The notes under the pieces: generated by a model
What the model was told of the DNA's origin: nothing
The model's input: only the letters and a program-made list of their open reading frames with translations
Database searches by the model: none
Shown here: positions 53,958-62,900 of the stretch, piece after piece
Layout of the letters: each line of letters opens with the position of its first letter
Numbering within the stretch: the first letter of the stretch is position 1
Made by a program: the position numbers and the translations under genes
Assembly (NCBI GenBank): GCA_046331705.1
Contig: JAXLQJ010000008.1
Location: 160,211-224,210, forward strand
Length of the DNA stretch: 64,000 nt
From: JADJOY01 sp046331705 [NCBI: bacterium]
GTDB lineage: Bacteria > JADJOY01
Direction of reading: 5' to 3'

Positions 53958-54661
53958 GCGCCTTCCGGCGTGGGCACTGGGCGGCGCGCGATGCGGCGCG
54001 CGGGCACACCGATCGCGGTGGTGAGCGGCGGCACGTCCGCGGTCACCAGCGAGTTGGCCGCCACCACCGCGTGATCGCCGATGGTGACGCCCTTCAGGAT
54101 CGTGGCCTTCGCTCCCACGAACACGTAGCTGCCGATGCGAATGGGTGCCTTCTCCACGGCGGATTCGTCGCGCAGCCAGTTGCGAGCCACCGGCGTCATC
54201 GGCACCTCGTGGGCGGAATCGACGAGCGTCGCGTACTCGCTGATCACGGTCCAGCGCGCGATCGAGATCGACTCGGCGCAGTGCACGATGCAGCGCTGGC
54301 TCAGCCCGCAGGTTCCCTCGAGCACCAAGTGTCCGCCGAACACGTGGATCAGGCACTCGCGCTTGATGGCGCTGCCCGAGCCGAGCTCGACCACCGCATC
54401 CACCAGGTGGAACCGCACCGCGTCCGCGAACGTCACGTCGTCACCGAGCGTCAGGCGAACCCGGCGCCCGCCGAGCTCGACGCGAACCCCCTTCCCCACC
54501 ACGAAGTTCTTCCCCACCGCCAGGTCGAGCGCGACACCGCGCCAACGCGCTTCGAGCCGAAGTCGCGTCAGGAAGCGCGCGCGCCGCCAGCCGAGCAGCG
54601 CGCCGAGAACGAGCCCACGCGCGCGCCCGAGCCAGCTCACGGAGTCTCGGGACGTCGTCAT
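53954..54661 (-). CDS. Left-handed beta-helix acyltransferase
   Basis: A 235-residue hexapeptide-repeat transferase. The repeat region runs from about 60 to 225 (VGKNFVVGKGVRVELGG ... IRIGSYVFVGAKATILKGVTIGDHAVVAANSLV) and ends in IGVPARRIARR, the usual close of CatB/WbbJ-like O-acetyltransferases. The N-terminal 45 residues are basic helix. It probably O-acetylates the surface glycan or its lipid carrier sugar, by context. Both ends overlap neighbours by four bases (ATGA upstream, GTGA downstream). Confidence 0.9.
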   Translation of the reverse strand: MTTSRDSVSWLGRARGLVLGALLGWRRARFLTRLRLEARWRGVALDLAVGKNFVVGKGVRVELGGRRVRLTLGDDVTFADAVRFHLVDAVVELGSGSAIKRECLIHVFGGHLVLEGTCGLSQRCIVHCAESISIARWTVISEYATLVDSAHEVPMTPVARNWLRDESAVEKAPIRIGSYVFVGAKATILKGVTIGDHAVVAANSLVTADVPPLTTAIGVPARRIARRPVPTPEGA

Positions 54662-55317
54662 GGTCGCGAAGCATCCTCGGCGCGGGTGCACAGAACGAGG
54701 AATTGGCGGGTCAGGAAATCGCGTGCGCGGCCCAAGCTCAAGCCCCCGATCCAGCGCGCGGCGCGCGAGGCGTGGATCTCGCCGTGGATCTCCGCCGCGC
54801 GATAGCCGCTCTCGGCGAGCAACGTCAGCAGCGAGCGGCGCGTGAAGAATCGCAGATGGGTGCGGTCGAGCACTCCCTCGTCCTGGTAACGCCATTCGCC
54901 GCGCAGGAGACCCAGGACCACCGGATAGTGGCGGACGTTGGGAACGCTGACGATCGCCACCCCGCCGGGGCGAAGCAATCCGCGCTGCGCTTCCAAGAGC
55001 GCCGCGGGCTCGCGCAGGTGCTCGAGCACGTCGGCGTAGACGAGGCAATCGAATCGCTCGCGGCCGAGACGCGCGCCCCAGTCCACGTCGGGGGTCTCGA
55101 GATCGAGCTCGAGCACCTCGTCCAGCACCGCGCGCGCCGCCGAGGCGGCGACCGGGTCGCGCTCGATGCCGGTGACCGCGCAGCCCTGACGACGCTTGAG
55201 GGTGGCACCGACCACGCCTGCGGCGCAGCCGACGTCCAGGACGCGCTGGCACCACGCGGGCACCAGCGCCACCACGTCCGCCCGTGGGTAGCGAAAGTAG
55301 GGCGCGACGTCGCTCAC
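54658..55317 (-). CDS. Class I SAM-dependent methyltransferase in glycan cluster
   Basis: A 219-residue methyltransferase: motif I RVLDVGCAAGVVGATLK, VTGIERDPVAA, motif IV RFDCLVYADVLEHLREP, motif VI LLRPGGVAIVSVPNVRHYPVV and the C-terminal LDRTHLRFFTRRSLLTLLAESGY. The latter segment is typical of methyltransferases in O-antigen and capsule loci. GTG start at 55317 overlaps the preceding GT4 stop; an open frame extends to 56565 but only shadows the GT4 gene. Confidence 0.9.
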   Translation of the reverse strand: MSDVAPYFRYPRADVVALVPAWCQRVLDVGCAAGVVGATLKRRQGCAVTGIERDPVAASAARAVLDEVLELDLETPDVDWGARLGRERFDCLVYADVLEHLREPAALLEAQRGLLRPGGVAIVSVPNVRHYPVVLGLLRGEWRYQDEGVLDRTHLRFFTRRSLLTLLAESGYRAAEIHGEIHASRAARWIGGLSLGRARDFLTRQFLVLCTRAEDASRP

Positions 55318-56513
55318 GCCGAGCCCCGGGCATTCTCCAGCACGCGCGCGAAATCCGCCGTCAGCGCGCGGATGTCGAAGCGCTCCACGACGCGCGCGCG
55401 GCCGCGGCGCCCGAGGGCCTCCCGCGCGGACTCCGGCGCCGCGAGCAGCTCCGCCACCGCATCCGCCAGCGCAGCCGGATCGTGGGGCGGGACGAGCCTC
55501 CCGCAATCCTCGGCCACGGCCTCGGGCAAGCCGGCGACCCGCGTCGCCACCACCGGGACCTCGAGGCTCATCGCTTCCTTGAGCACCAGCGGCATCGAGT
55601 CGCGATCGCCGTCGGGCGCGATCACCGCCGGCAGGACCAGCACCGTCGCGGCTTCGATCTCGTCGCGCACCGCCTCGTGGCCGAGCACCCCCAGGAGCCG
55701 GACCTGGGATTCGAGCGTCGCGGCGCGGATGCGCTCCTCGAGCGACGCGCGCTCGGGTCCGTCGCCCACGATCCGCACCTCGAAGGCGAGGCCGCGCTCG
55801 CGCAAGCGGCGCGCCGCCTCGACGAGATCGATCAATCCCTTCTTGGGCACCAGCCGACCCACGGCGACGAGCCGCGGCGGCACCGGGCGCTGCCGCCCGA
55901 CACGCCGAAACCGCTCCGGATCCACGCCACACGGCACGACGTGGAGACCTTCGCCACCCAGCTCGGGATGGGCCTCGCGCAAGCACGCGCGGTTGTAGTC
56001 GCACACCGTGACGAACCAGCTCGCGTGCGCGAGCCGCCGCGCGACGTCGGCGGCGAGCGGGAAGAGATCGACGGCGTGCGCGGTCACGCCGAACGGCACC
56101 CCCGTGGCGACGTGCAGCCGGTGCGCGACCCGCGCGGGCTCGCTGGCGAAGTGAGCGTGGATGCGATCCGCCGAGGAAAGCCACGGGTCCCAAGCCCAAG
56201 AAAGCGCGCGCACGAGCTGCCGCGCCTCGCGCCAGCCGCCCAGCCTTCGCGCGCCGATCAGGCCACGCAACGTGGCCCACGGCCGTGCGATCGCGAACGC
56301 CGCGATTCGCGCCAGCGCGCGCGCGGTCCGCTCGCGCGCCAGCACCGAGACCGGCGCGCGCAGGCCGCCGAGCAGCCCGCGCCCCTCGTCGTCGCCCTCG
56401 CCCAGCGCGAACACGCGCACCTCGTGGCCGAGCTCCTCCATCGCGCGGATCTCGCCCGCGACGAAAGTCTCCGACACCACCGGGAATCGGCCGAGCACGT
56501 AGGCCACCTTCAT
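55314..56513 (-). CDS. Glycosyltransferase family 4 protein (colanic-acid WcaL-like)
   Basis: A 399-residue GT-B transferase. The opening VAYVLGRFPVVSETFVAGEI is the WcaL/AmsK-type signature; later elements are IHAHFASEPARVA, GVTAHAVDLF, LVAVGRLVPKKGLIDLVEA, FEVRIVGDGPERASLE, VLVLPAVIAPDGDRDSMP and VLKEAMSLEVPVVATRVAGLPE. The E residues of the donor site are present in LKEAMS. It heads a coupled operon (GT4, methyltransferase, acyltransferase, flippase). It is divergent from the transporter gene with only 42 bases between them. Confidence 0.93.
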   Translation of the reverse strand: MKVAYVLGRFPVVSETFVAGEIRAMEELGHEVRVFALGEGDDEGRGLLGGLRAPVSVLARERTARALARIAAFAIARPWATLRGLIGARRLGGWREARQLVRALSWAWDPWLSSADRIHAHFASEPARVAHRLHVATGVPFGVTAHAVDLFPLAADVARRLAHASWFVTVCDYNRACLREAHPELGGEGLHVVPCGVDPERFRRVGRQRPVPPRLVAVGRLVPKKGLIDLVEAARRLRERGLAFEVRIVGDGPERASLEERIRAATLESQVRLLGVLGHEAVRDEIEAATVLVLPAVIAPDGDRDSMPLVLKEAMSLEVPVVATRVAGLPEAVAEDCGRLVPPHDPAALADAVAELLAAPESAREALGRRGRARVVERFDIRALTADFARVLENARGSA

Positions 56514-56555
56514 GAACACCCTGACATTCGCCGATGAATCCCGTAGCCTCGCGGC

Positions 56556-58043
56556 ATGCGCGCACCGCACGAGCGATTCACCAGCGAGTGGTCCTTCGTG
56601 CTGACGGCGCTCGGCATCACGCTGGGCACCGGGAACGTGTGGCGCTTTCCGCGGATCATCGCACAGGAAGGCGGCGTGTTCCTGATCCCGTGGGCGGCGG
56701 GATTGGCGCTCGTCTGCTATCCGCTGCTGGTCGGCGAGGCGGCGCTCGGCCAGCGGGTGCGCCTGGGCGTGGTGGGCGCGTTCGCCAGCCTGGGCGATCC
56801 CAAGCGCGCCTCGATGGGCACCTTCCTGGCGTTCACGACCTTCGCGACGCTCTGCTTCGACGCCGTCGTCTGCGGCTGGTGCATCCGCTACTTCCTCCAG
56901 GCGCTCACCCGCGAGCTCTTCGCCAACCCGCTCGCCGGGCAGACCTACTACCATCAGATCGCGTGGTCGCGCTTCGCCGGCACCTGGGACACCATCCCGT
57001 ACCTGGTGGTGGCGCTCGCGTTGACCTGGACCATCGTGAGCCGCGGGCTCAGGCGCGGCATCGAGCGCCTGCACCGGATCGCCGTGCCGCTGGTGTTCGC
57101 GGTGCTGTTCGTGCTGGCCGCGCGCGGGCTCACGATCTCGGGGGGCGCGAGCGGGCTCGGCCACGTGTTTCGGATCGAATGGAGCCGGCTCCTCGAGCCC
57201 CGGCTCTGGTACCAGGGCCTGCTGCAAGCGATCGGCACCAGCGCCGCCGGCTGGGGCTGGATGCTGACCTACGCTGGCTCGATCCAGCCGGGCACGAGCC
57301 GCTCGCGCGCTGTGGCCCGCGTGGTGCTCGGCTGCGCGATCGCGAGCCTGCTCGCGACGCTGGCGCTGATCCCGCTCGCCTACGGCGCCGAGGCCTCCGA
57401 GGCGGTGCGTCGCAACTTGGTGTCGCGCGCCGGCGGCTTCATGTTCGTGTGGGTGCCGACGCTGCTGGCACGGGCGAGCTGGGGCGCCATCGTGGCGGTG
57501 CCGCTCTACGGTGCGCTCGCGCTGGCCACGGTACTGACACTCGTGGCGCAGCTCGAGACGGTGGTGCGGATCGGCGTCGATCTCGGAACCGACCGGGTGC
57601 GGATCGCCGGCGGTCTGGTGGGTCTGGCGGCGGTGCTCGGGTTCCCCGCCGCGATGTCCATGGCGGTGCTGGACGCCCAGAGCTGGATCTGCGAGACGCT
57701 CGCGTTGCTGGGACCCGCGCTGGTGGGGCTCGGCATCACCCGCTACGGCGCCGCGCGGCTCTACCGGGAGGTGTTCGCGCCCGAGCCGCGACCGGGAATC
57801 CCGCGGCGCGCGTTCGCGCTGGTGTTCGGTGTGGTGGCGCCGCTCGCCACGGTGGCGCTGGTCGCGGGGCAGTTGCTGGGCACGCTCGGCTCGTCGACGG
57901 CGCCGGCGACGGCGCTCTTCGCGCCTACCGGCCTGGGCACCGCGGTGGCGGGTCTGCTGATCGCGCTGCTGGTGGTGCGCGGATTCACGCCCGAGTTGGT
58001 GCGACGGACCTTCGCGCATCAGATCGCCGGCGCCCGCGAGTGA
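56556..58043 (+). CDS. Neurotransmitter:sodium symporter family transporter
   Basis: A 495-residue inner-membrane transporter with about 12 helices. Helix 1 has the sodium-site signature GITLGTGNVWRFPRI, and helix 6 and neighbours show GTSAAGWGWMLTYAGSI. Bacterial members (LeuT, TnaT, MhsT types) couple Na+ entry to amino acid uptake; the substrate is not predictable. It starts at ATG 56556 and is transcribed away from the glycan operon. It ends 42 bases before the convergent DUF192 gene. Confidence 0.93.
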   Translation: MRAPHERFTSEWSFVLTALGITLGTGNVWRFPRIIAQEGGVFLIPWAAGLALVCYPLLVGEAALGQRVRLGVVGAFASLGDPKRASMGTFLAFTTFATLCFDAVVCGWCIRYFLQALTRELFANPLAGQTYYHQIAWSRFAGTWDTIPYLVVALALTWTIVSRGLRRGIERLHRIAVPLVFAVLFVLAARGLTISGGASGLGHVFRIEWSRLLEPRLWYQGLLQAIGTSAAGWGWMLTYAGSIQPGTSRSRAVARVVLGCAIASLLATLALIPLAYGAEASEAVRRNLVSRAGGFMFVWVPTLLARASWGAIVAVPLYGALALATVLTLVAQLETVVRIGVDLGTDRVRIAGGLVGLAAVLGFPAAMSMAVLDAQSWICETLALLGPALVGLGITRYGAARLYREVFAPEPRPGIPRRAFALVFGVVAPLATVALVAGQLLGTLGSSTAPATALFAPTGLGTAVAGLLIALLVVRGFTPELVRRTFAHQIAGARE

Positions 58044-58085
58044 ACGCCCTCCCGACGTGCGGGACTCGGATCGAGACGGGCTGCG

Positions 58086-58655
58086 TCAGCTCGGCTTCAC
58101 GTCGCGAAGCAGCGTTCCCAGATCCAGCTTGTCGCCGGCCCGGATGCCGTGATCGGCGAACCAGCCCGCCGCCATCTCGAGCGCCAAGCGCACCGGCGCG
58201 CCCGAGTGATAGCGGCGTTGGTCCTCGGCGGGAATCCCGTCCCCGGGCGCCATCTCCTCGATTCGCACGATCGTGCCATCGTCCTCGAGGAACGCGATCG
58301 AGAGCGCCATGGGCACGTTGAGCATCCAGAAATCCAGCGCGCGGCGCTCGGGAAACACGAACACCATGCCGCTCGACGGCTCGAGCGCCGTGCGGTGCAT
58401 GAGCCCGAGCTGGCGCGTCTCGGGCGTCGCCGCGACCTCGGCGCGGATCTCGACGCTACCCGCGTAGAGATAGACCCAGCGGGGCTGGGTGGCGACGGCG
58501 TTCGCTCCCGTGGACGGCTTGTCGCGCGCCGGAGGCGACGAAGCGGTCTTGCAGGCGCCGCCCGCGACCAGCAGCAGCGCCGCCGCGACGAGCCCGAGCG
58601 CTGCGCGGCGCCGTCGGGCGCGGCGAGCCAGCGCCGACGGCGGCCAGGAACCCAT
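58086..58655 (-). CDS. DUF192 lipoprotein
   Basis: A 189-residue protein with lipobox VAGGAC (acylated Cys near residue 35) followed by a DUF192 domain: RQLGLMHRTALEPSSGMVFVFP, LDFWMLNVPMALSIAFLEDDGTIV and PVRLALEMAAGWFADHGIRAGD. The fold is a small beta-barrel found in many exported proteins and has no established activity. A longer frame to 58859 lacks conserved content, so the ATG at 58655 was used. Spacing of 35 bases from the PilZ gene suggests one transcript. Confidence 0.9.
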   Translation of the reverse strand: MGSWPPSALARRARRRRAALGLVAAALLLVAGGACKTASSPPARDKPSTGANAVATQPRWVYLYAGSVEIRAEVAATPETRQLGLMHRTALEPSSGMVFVFPERRALDFWMLNVPMALSIAFLEDDGTIVRIEEMAPGDGIPAEDQRRYHSGAPVRLALEMAAGWFADHGIRAGDKLDLGTLLRDVKPS

Positions 58656-58690
58656 CTCGAATGCCGGCGCGGCACGCCCGCAGGCGTGCC

Positions 58691-59038
58691 TCAGGCGACA
58701 TCCAGCTCGCGCACGAAGCTCACCGCGATGCCGTGCCGTGAGCTCACGACCCCACCCACGCCGCCGTCGGCCACCATCACCGGCTCGACCCGCACCACGC
58801 GCGACGAGCAGCGCTCGGCGATGGGCGCCTCGGCGGGCCGCTCGGGATCGCCGAACCACAACAGCAGATCGACGTCACGTCCCGTGGGCACGGCGCCCTG
58901 CGCGATCAGGTACGCGCCGCCCCGGCTCAGGTTCACGATCTGGGCGTCGCGCGTGAACTGGTGGCCGCTGGGATCGATTCCCTTGAGCGTGGCCTTGAGC
59001 TCGATCTTCCGTCGTTCGTGCCGCCGAAGGTCGCCCAT
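58691..59038 (-). CDS. PilZ-domain protein
   Basis: A 115-residue single-domain PilZ protein, a cyclic-di-GMP receptor fold. Both binding elements are present: an N-terminal RRHERRKIE arginine motif and VNLSRGGAYL (NxSxxG). This differs from the PilZ domain of the neighbouring fusion gene, where the second motif is altered. The start at 59038 has a GAGGAGG-type ribosome site. It lies divergent from the fusion gene, 216 bases away. Confidence 0.88.
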   Translation of the reverse strand: MGDLRRHERRKIELKATLKGIDPSGHQFTRDAQIVNLSRGGAYLIAQGAVPTGRDVDLLLWFGDPERPAEAPIAERCSSRVVRVEPVMVADGGVGGVVSSRHGIAVSFVRELDVA

Positions 59039-59254
59039 CCGTGCCTCCTCGCCTGCCGTCGATCGCGTGGAGGGCATTTACCACACGCGATGCGCTCGAG
59101 TCGCCCGGGCCGGTCCTCGGGCGAATTGCCCGGCGGACCCTGGAAACACCAACGTCCGAGCGAAAACGAAGCGAACGACTTCGCAAGCGCCCGCAAGCCA
59201 AGGTACGATCGCGCGCCCAATCCTTCGCCCTCGAGCATCGGAACCCGGCCCGCC

Positions 59255-60445
59255 GTGAGCGATCCCTTCGAGCTGCTCCGCGACGAGCGCATCCTCGACG
59301 TGCGCGCCGCCACCCATTCCTTCAACTGGATACTGGCGGCGGAGGGCCTGCTCCACCTCACCAACAAGCGGCTGGTGTTCGTGCCCACCGGCAAGCTCGA
59401 CCGCAGCGTGGGCATCCACGAGGTCGCGGTGCCGTTGCGCAGCGTGCTCGACGTCGGCTTCGAAGGCGGCCGCGAGCCCAAGCTGGTGGTGAAGACCGAG
59501 GACAAGAAGTACGTCTTCCGCTTCGCCGAGGTGGCCGCCGCGTTCCTCGACGCCACCCAGGTCGCCATCGAGGAGCTGCGCCGCAAGCGCGCCGCGCCGG
59601 CGGCGGCACCCGCCGGTGCACGCGCGCACCACCCTCCGGCCGCGAGCGCGCCGCAGGGCGGGCCGCGCACCGGTCCCATCGAGCTCAGCACCCACGGTCG
59701 CGCGGTGCTCATCCTCGGCGACACGGACTTCTACGACGTGTTGCTGAGCGAGCTGGTGAAGGAGGTCAAGGTGCCGGTGGTGCTCGCCACCAGCGCCGCG
59801 CAGGCGCTCGAGCACGTCGTCGGCCAGCGCGGCGAGTTCGCGCTGGTGATCGTGAACCTCCTCGACTCGCGGCTCGGCGGCAACGAGCTGCTGGAACGCC
59901 TCGCCGACCCCTCGGTCTTCGTCGGTGCGCCGGTGTGGGTCATCGAGCCGCTCTTCGAGAAGCGCAGCGACGGCGAGCTGCAATCGCTCGGGGTCTCGGG
60001 CTTCCTCGACAAGTCGATCCTGCCCGGCGAGCTCGGCGATCTGGTGAACCGCCTGCTACGCGGCAACGAGACCCCGCCGCACCGGCGCCACGCCCGCGTC
60101 TCGGTCCATTTCCCCGTCGAGTATCGCGCCGACGACCGCGTCCAGACCGCGTATGCGCGCACCATCGGCCTGGGCGGCTGTTTCCTCGAGACTCCCGAGC
60201 CCAACCCGCTCGGCTCCGAGCTCAAGCTGCGCTTTCGCCTGCCCGCGCTCGAGATCATGCTCGAGCTCAGCGCCCGCGTCGTCTACGTTCGACCGAAGCG
60301 CGAGGAGGCACAGGCGTCCCGGGGGCCCGGCATGGGCCTCAAATTCGCCGACATCGGCGACATCGCACGCGACACGCTTCGCACCTACATCGAGGAGCAT
60401 CTCAAGTACAAGGTGAACGAGGCGACGGTTCCCTTCGGCCTATGA
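59255..60445 (+). CDS. PH/GRAM-like, pseudo-receiver and PilZ fusion protein
   Basis: A 396-residue three-domain protein. Residues 20-110 resemble a bacterial PH/GRAM domain (EGLLHLTNKRLVFVPTG ... VPLRSVLDVGFEGG). Residues about 148-270 have the response-regulator fold (VLILGDTDF, LVIVNLL, GFLDKSILPGEL), but the phospho-accepting Asp is Asn201 and the conserved Thr/Ser is Glu; Lys253 remains. Residues about 274-390 are PilZ with RRHAR intact but DxSxGG changed to TIGLGG. It likely works by protein contacts rather than phosphorylation. A GTG start is used. Its stop overlaps the next gene (ATGA). Confidence 0.82.
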   Translation: MSDPFELLRDERILDVRAATHSFNWILAAEGLLHLTNKRLVFVPTGKLDRSVGIHEVAVPLRSVLDVGFEGGREPKLVVKTEDKKYVFRFAEVAAAFLDATQVAIEELRRKRAAPAAAPAGARAHHPPAASAPQGGPRTGPIELSTHGRAVLILGDTDFYDVLLSELVKEVKVPVVLATSAAQALEHVVGQRGEFALVIVNLLDSRLGGNELLERLADPSVFVGAPVWVIEPLFEKRSDGELQSLGVSGFLDKSILPGELGDLVNRLLRGNETPPHRRHARVSVHFPVEYRADDRVQTAYARTIGLGGCFLETPEPNPLGSELKLRFRLPALEIMLELSARVVYVRPKREEAQASRGPGMGLKFADIGDIARDTLRTYIEEHLKYKVNEATVPFGL

Positions 60446-61023
60446 GCGCCGACGCTCCCATCCCTGCGACCAAGCCCCGCTGGCCGCGACGTCCCCCGCT
60501 CGAGCTGCCGCCCACCGTCGAGTGCCGCGGCTGCGGTCGCGTCGTGCCCCTCGACGGCCTCAAGCCGTACCGCCGCTTCTACTGCCGAGCGTGCTCGCAG
60601 ATGATGCGGACCACGCCGCGGCAGCTCGCGTTCCGATTCACCGCCGACCACCGCCGCAACCAGCGCAACACGCTCTGGTTGCTGCTGGCCATCCTCGCGC
60701 TCTTCCCGATCTGGGCGCTCGACAAGATGACGGGCCGATCCGAGCTCTGGGCGGCGAGCAAGGACGCCTACGTGTGGATCGCATGGGCCGTGGGGCTGGG
60801 GGGCGCCGTGGTGTTTCGTCTGCTGCGCCCGCTCAGCAACGACATCCAGTACTGGGGCGGCGTGCTGCTCCTCGTCTCGAACGCCGAGCGGCTCGCGATG
60901 AACTGGATGGGCTGGCGGATCGGGGCGCCCTTCGTGCTGCCGCCGCCGTGGTTCGGCCTCGCCAACGGCGCGGTGATGCTGATCTGCCTGCCGATCGCTC
61001 GCCGCATCTGGCCGTCGCGCTGA
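60442..61023 (+). CDS. Zinc-ribbon membrane protein, function unknown
   Basis: A 193-residue protein with an N-terminal zinc ribbon (Cys28, Cys31, Cys48, Cys51: ECRGCG ... YCRACS) and about four hydrophobic helices from residue 78 on (TLWLLLAILALFPIWAL, AYVWIAWAVGLGGAVVF and others). No enzyme motif. It is translationally coupled to the pseudo-receiver/PilZ gene by a four-base ATGA overlap, so the two products probably act together. Confidence 0.8.
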   Translation: MSADAPIPATKPRWPRRPPLELPPTVECRGCGRVVPLDGLKPYRRFYCRACSQMMRTTPRQLAFRFTADHRRNQRNTLWLLLAILALFPIWALDKMTGRSELWAASKDAYVWIAWAVGLGGAVVFRLLRPLSNDIQYWGGVLLLVSNAERLAMNWMGWRIGAPFVLPPPWFGLANGAVMLICLPIARRIWPSR

Positions 61024-61116
61024 GTCGGGCGTCGCGAGCTCGCTCGCGAACGCGAAGCGCGATCCGCCCGGGGGCCGTCGCAGAGCGGCGACTCGATCCG
61101 AGCGGCGAGCGGGAGG

Positions 61117-62799
61117 TCAGAAATCGACCTTCATGCCGGGGATGAGCTCGCGGGCGCGCTCGAAGCACTCCTTGGCTTGGCGCAGGTCGCCCATGAACTT
61201 GAAGTTCTTCGCCTGCTGGACGTTGAAGGTGGCGGCGAACTTGATCTTGTCGGCGGGGATCACGGTGTCGCGGTACTTGCGCCGTGCCTCGGCGGTCTGG
61301 ACGCTGCGGTAGGCGAGCTCGATGCGATCCAGCACCTCGCGGGTCTTGTCGCGAGTCTCCTGCGAGGCGGCCTGGATCTCCCGGCGTTCGAGCGCATACT
61401 CGCGCCGGAGCCGCTCGTAGCTCGACTGGATCTCGTGGTCGAGCGCGGTCCAGTGCACCTCGAGCACGTCGAAGTGCGTGGCACCGCGCAGCGTGCCCAT
61501 CTTCTTGTCGACGTCGAGCGCCGCCTTGCTGGAGACGACGTCCATCTTCGCGTTCTCTTGGAACTTGACGATGCCCGTCACCACCAGCGCGTGCATGAGC
61601 TGCCAGGTCGAGGAGCCCTTGAGCGTCGAGTAGCCGATGATCTGTCGCAGCGTTCGCGAGCCGTCGATCACGCCGTCGAGAAAGCGGCGCTCGCGGTCGG
61701 CGAGCTTGAGCCGCTGCACGGCCTGCACCATGTCCGGGTTGTGGACGACGTAGCGGTCCTGGTCGCGCTCGAGCTCGAGGCGCGCCTTCTCCCACGGAAA
61801 CTTGGTCTTGAGACCGAAGAAGAGCACTCGGCTCATGTCGATCTGGGTGAGCACCAGGTCGTCGCGCTCACGATCGTCGGCGGTGAAGGTGTAGGTGCCG
61901 CGGTCCCAGCCGAACACGTCCGAGATCCGCACCTCGACCAGCGTCCGCACGATCCCCTTGATCTGGAACTCGGTGAGACTGCCGAGCTCCACCAGCACCA
62001 AGCCGAGGAGCAGGTTCTCCTTCTGCGCGATCTTCTGCGCCTCGGCGATGTCGCCGGGGCTCACCAGACCGCTGCGTTCGAGCGACTCACCGAACTTGTA
62101 CTTGGGGTTGGGCTCGCGGACGTAGTTGGGGTGTCCGCGGAAGAGATAGAGCTCGCGCCAGTCCTTGTCGGTCTCGATGCGGAGCAATCCGGTGCGCTTG
62201 TCGTTGTAGTAGTCGCGCAACAACCGGTAGATCGGCTCGTTCTTGAGGCTGCCGGTCTCGACCTTGCCCTTGGGCTGCCACGGCGCGGCGCGCTTGCGGC
62301 GCGCCGGCATGGGCGCCGGTACGGGCTCGCCTTCGGGTGCTCCGTCCAGATCGAGGCGCTCCAGGAACTCGGCCTCCACCTCCGCTTGGCGCTTCACCGC
62401 CGACGGGGTGGGATCGTGGCCAGGCTCGGCGCCGGCCCGGATCGCGTCCTTCACCCAGGTCGCGGGGTTGGCGACGACCTCGTCGGTCTTCACCTCGACG
62501 AACGGCACCTCCGCATTCGCCCCCGGCGGACGCGTGTGCCGAGCCTGCGGCGGCGCGGCGGCGGGCGGCGCCCTACGCGCGCTCTCGCCGGGCGCCAGCA
62601 ACACGCCGGCGTCTCGCAAGCGCGTGACCGCGGCCAGCACCTGGTCGCGCGGGAGCGGCGCCGACTTCACGATCGCATCGACGGTTCGCGAGCCGTCGAC
62701 GAGTGACAGCACCAAGCCGTCCGCGGACGTGAGACGCACGCCTTTGAGCGCGCCCATGTCGACGCGCAACTGCATTCCCGAGAGGGCTGGATCGCTCAT
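61117..62799 (-). CDS. DUF4388 and J-like domain protein
   Basis: A 560-residue cytoplasmic protein. An N-terminal winged-helix-like segment (about 25-68: LVDGSRTVDAIVKSAPL ... VTRLRDAGVL) is echoed later (about 375-410: VIDGSRTLRQIIGYSTL ... HALVVTGIV), suggesting internal duplication. Between them lies a DUF4388 domain (about 180-330: PIYRLLRDYYNDKRTGLLRI, LVLVELGSLTEFQIKGIV). The C-terminus has a DnaJ-like helical hairpin region (THFDVLEVHWTALDHEIQSS ... AYRSVQTAEARRKYRD) and a final helical pair. DUF4388 proteins are typical of myxobacterial signalling; exact role unknown. Confidence 0.83.
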   Translation of the reverse strand: MSDPALSGMQLRVDMGALKGVRLTSADGLVLSLVDGSRTVDAIVKSAPLPRDQVLAAVTRLRDAGVLLAPGESARRAPPAAAPPQARHTRPPGANAEVPFVEVKTDEVVANPATWVKDAIRAGAEPGHDPTPSAVKRQAEVEAEFLERLDLDGAPEGEPVPAPMPARRKRAAPWQPKGKVETGSLKNEPIYRLLRDYYNDKRTGLLRIETDKDWRELYLFRGHPNYVREPNPKYKFGESLERSGLVSPGDIAEAQKIAQKENLLLGLVLVELGSLTEFQIKGIVRTLVEVRISDVFGWDRGTYTFTADDRERDDLVLTQIDMSRVLFFGLKTKFPWEKARLELERDQDRYVVHNPDMVQAVQRLKLADRERRFLDGVIDGSRTLRQIIGYSTLKGSSTWQLMHALVVTGIVKFQENAKMDVVSSKAALDVDKKMGTLRGATHFDVLEVHWTALDHEIQSSYERLRREYALERREIQAASQETRDKTREVLDRIELAYRSVQTAEARRKYRDTVIPADKIKFAATFNVQQAKNFKFMGDLRQAKECFERARELIPGMKVDF

Positions 62800-62900
62800 G
62801 GATGGACGCCGCGTTGGATCTTACCCGAGACGAATCGTGGGACGAGTCGGGATTTCGGGCGGCCGCCCACGTCTCGCGCGCCCCCCCCGAACACCTGAGC

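Noticed and set aside
55314-58019. 901-residue extension of the GT4 gene
   Set aside because: The extension is antisense to the transporter gene and lacks domains; the GT4 signature starts at ATG 56513.
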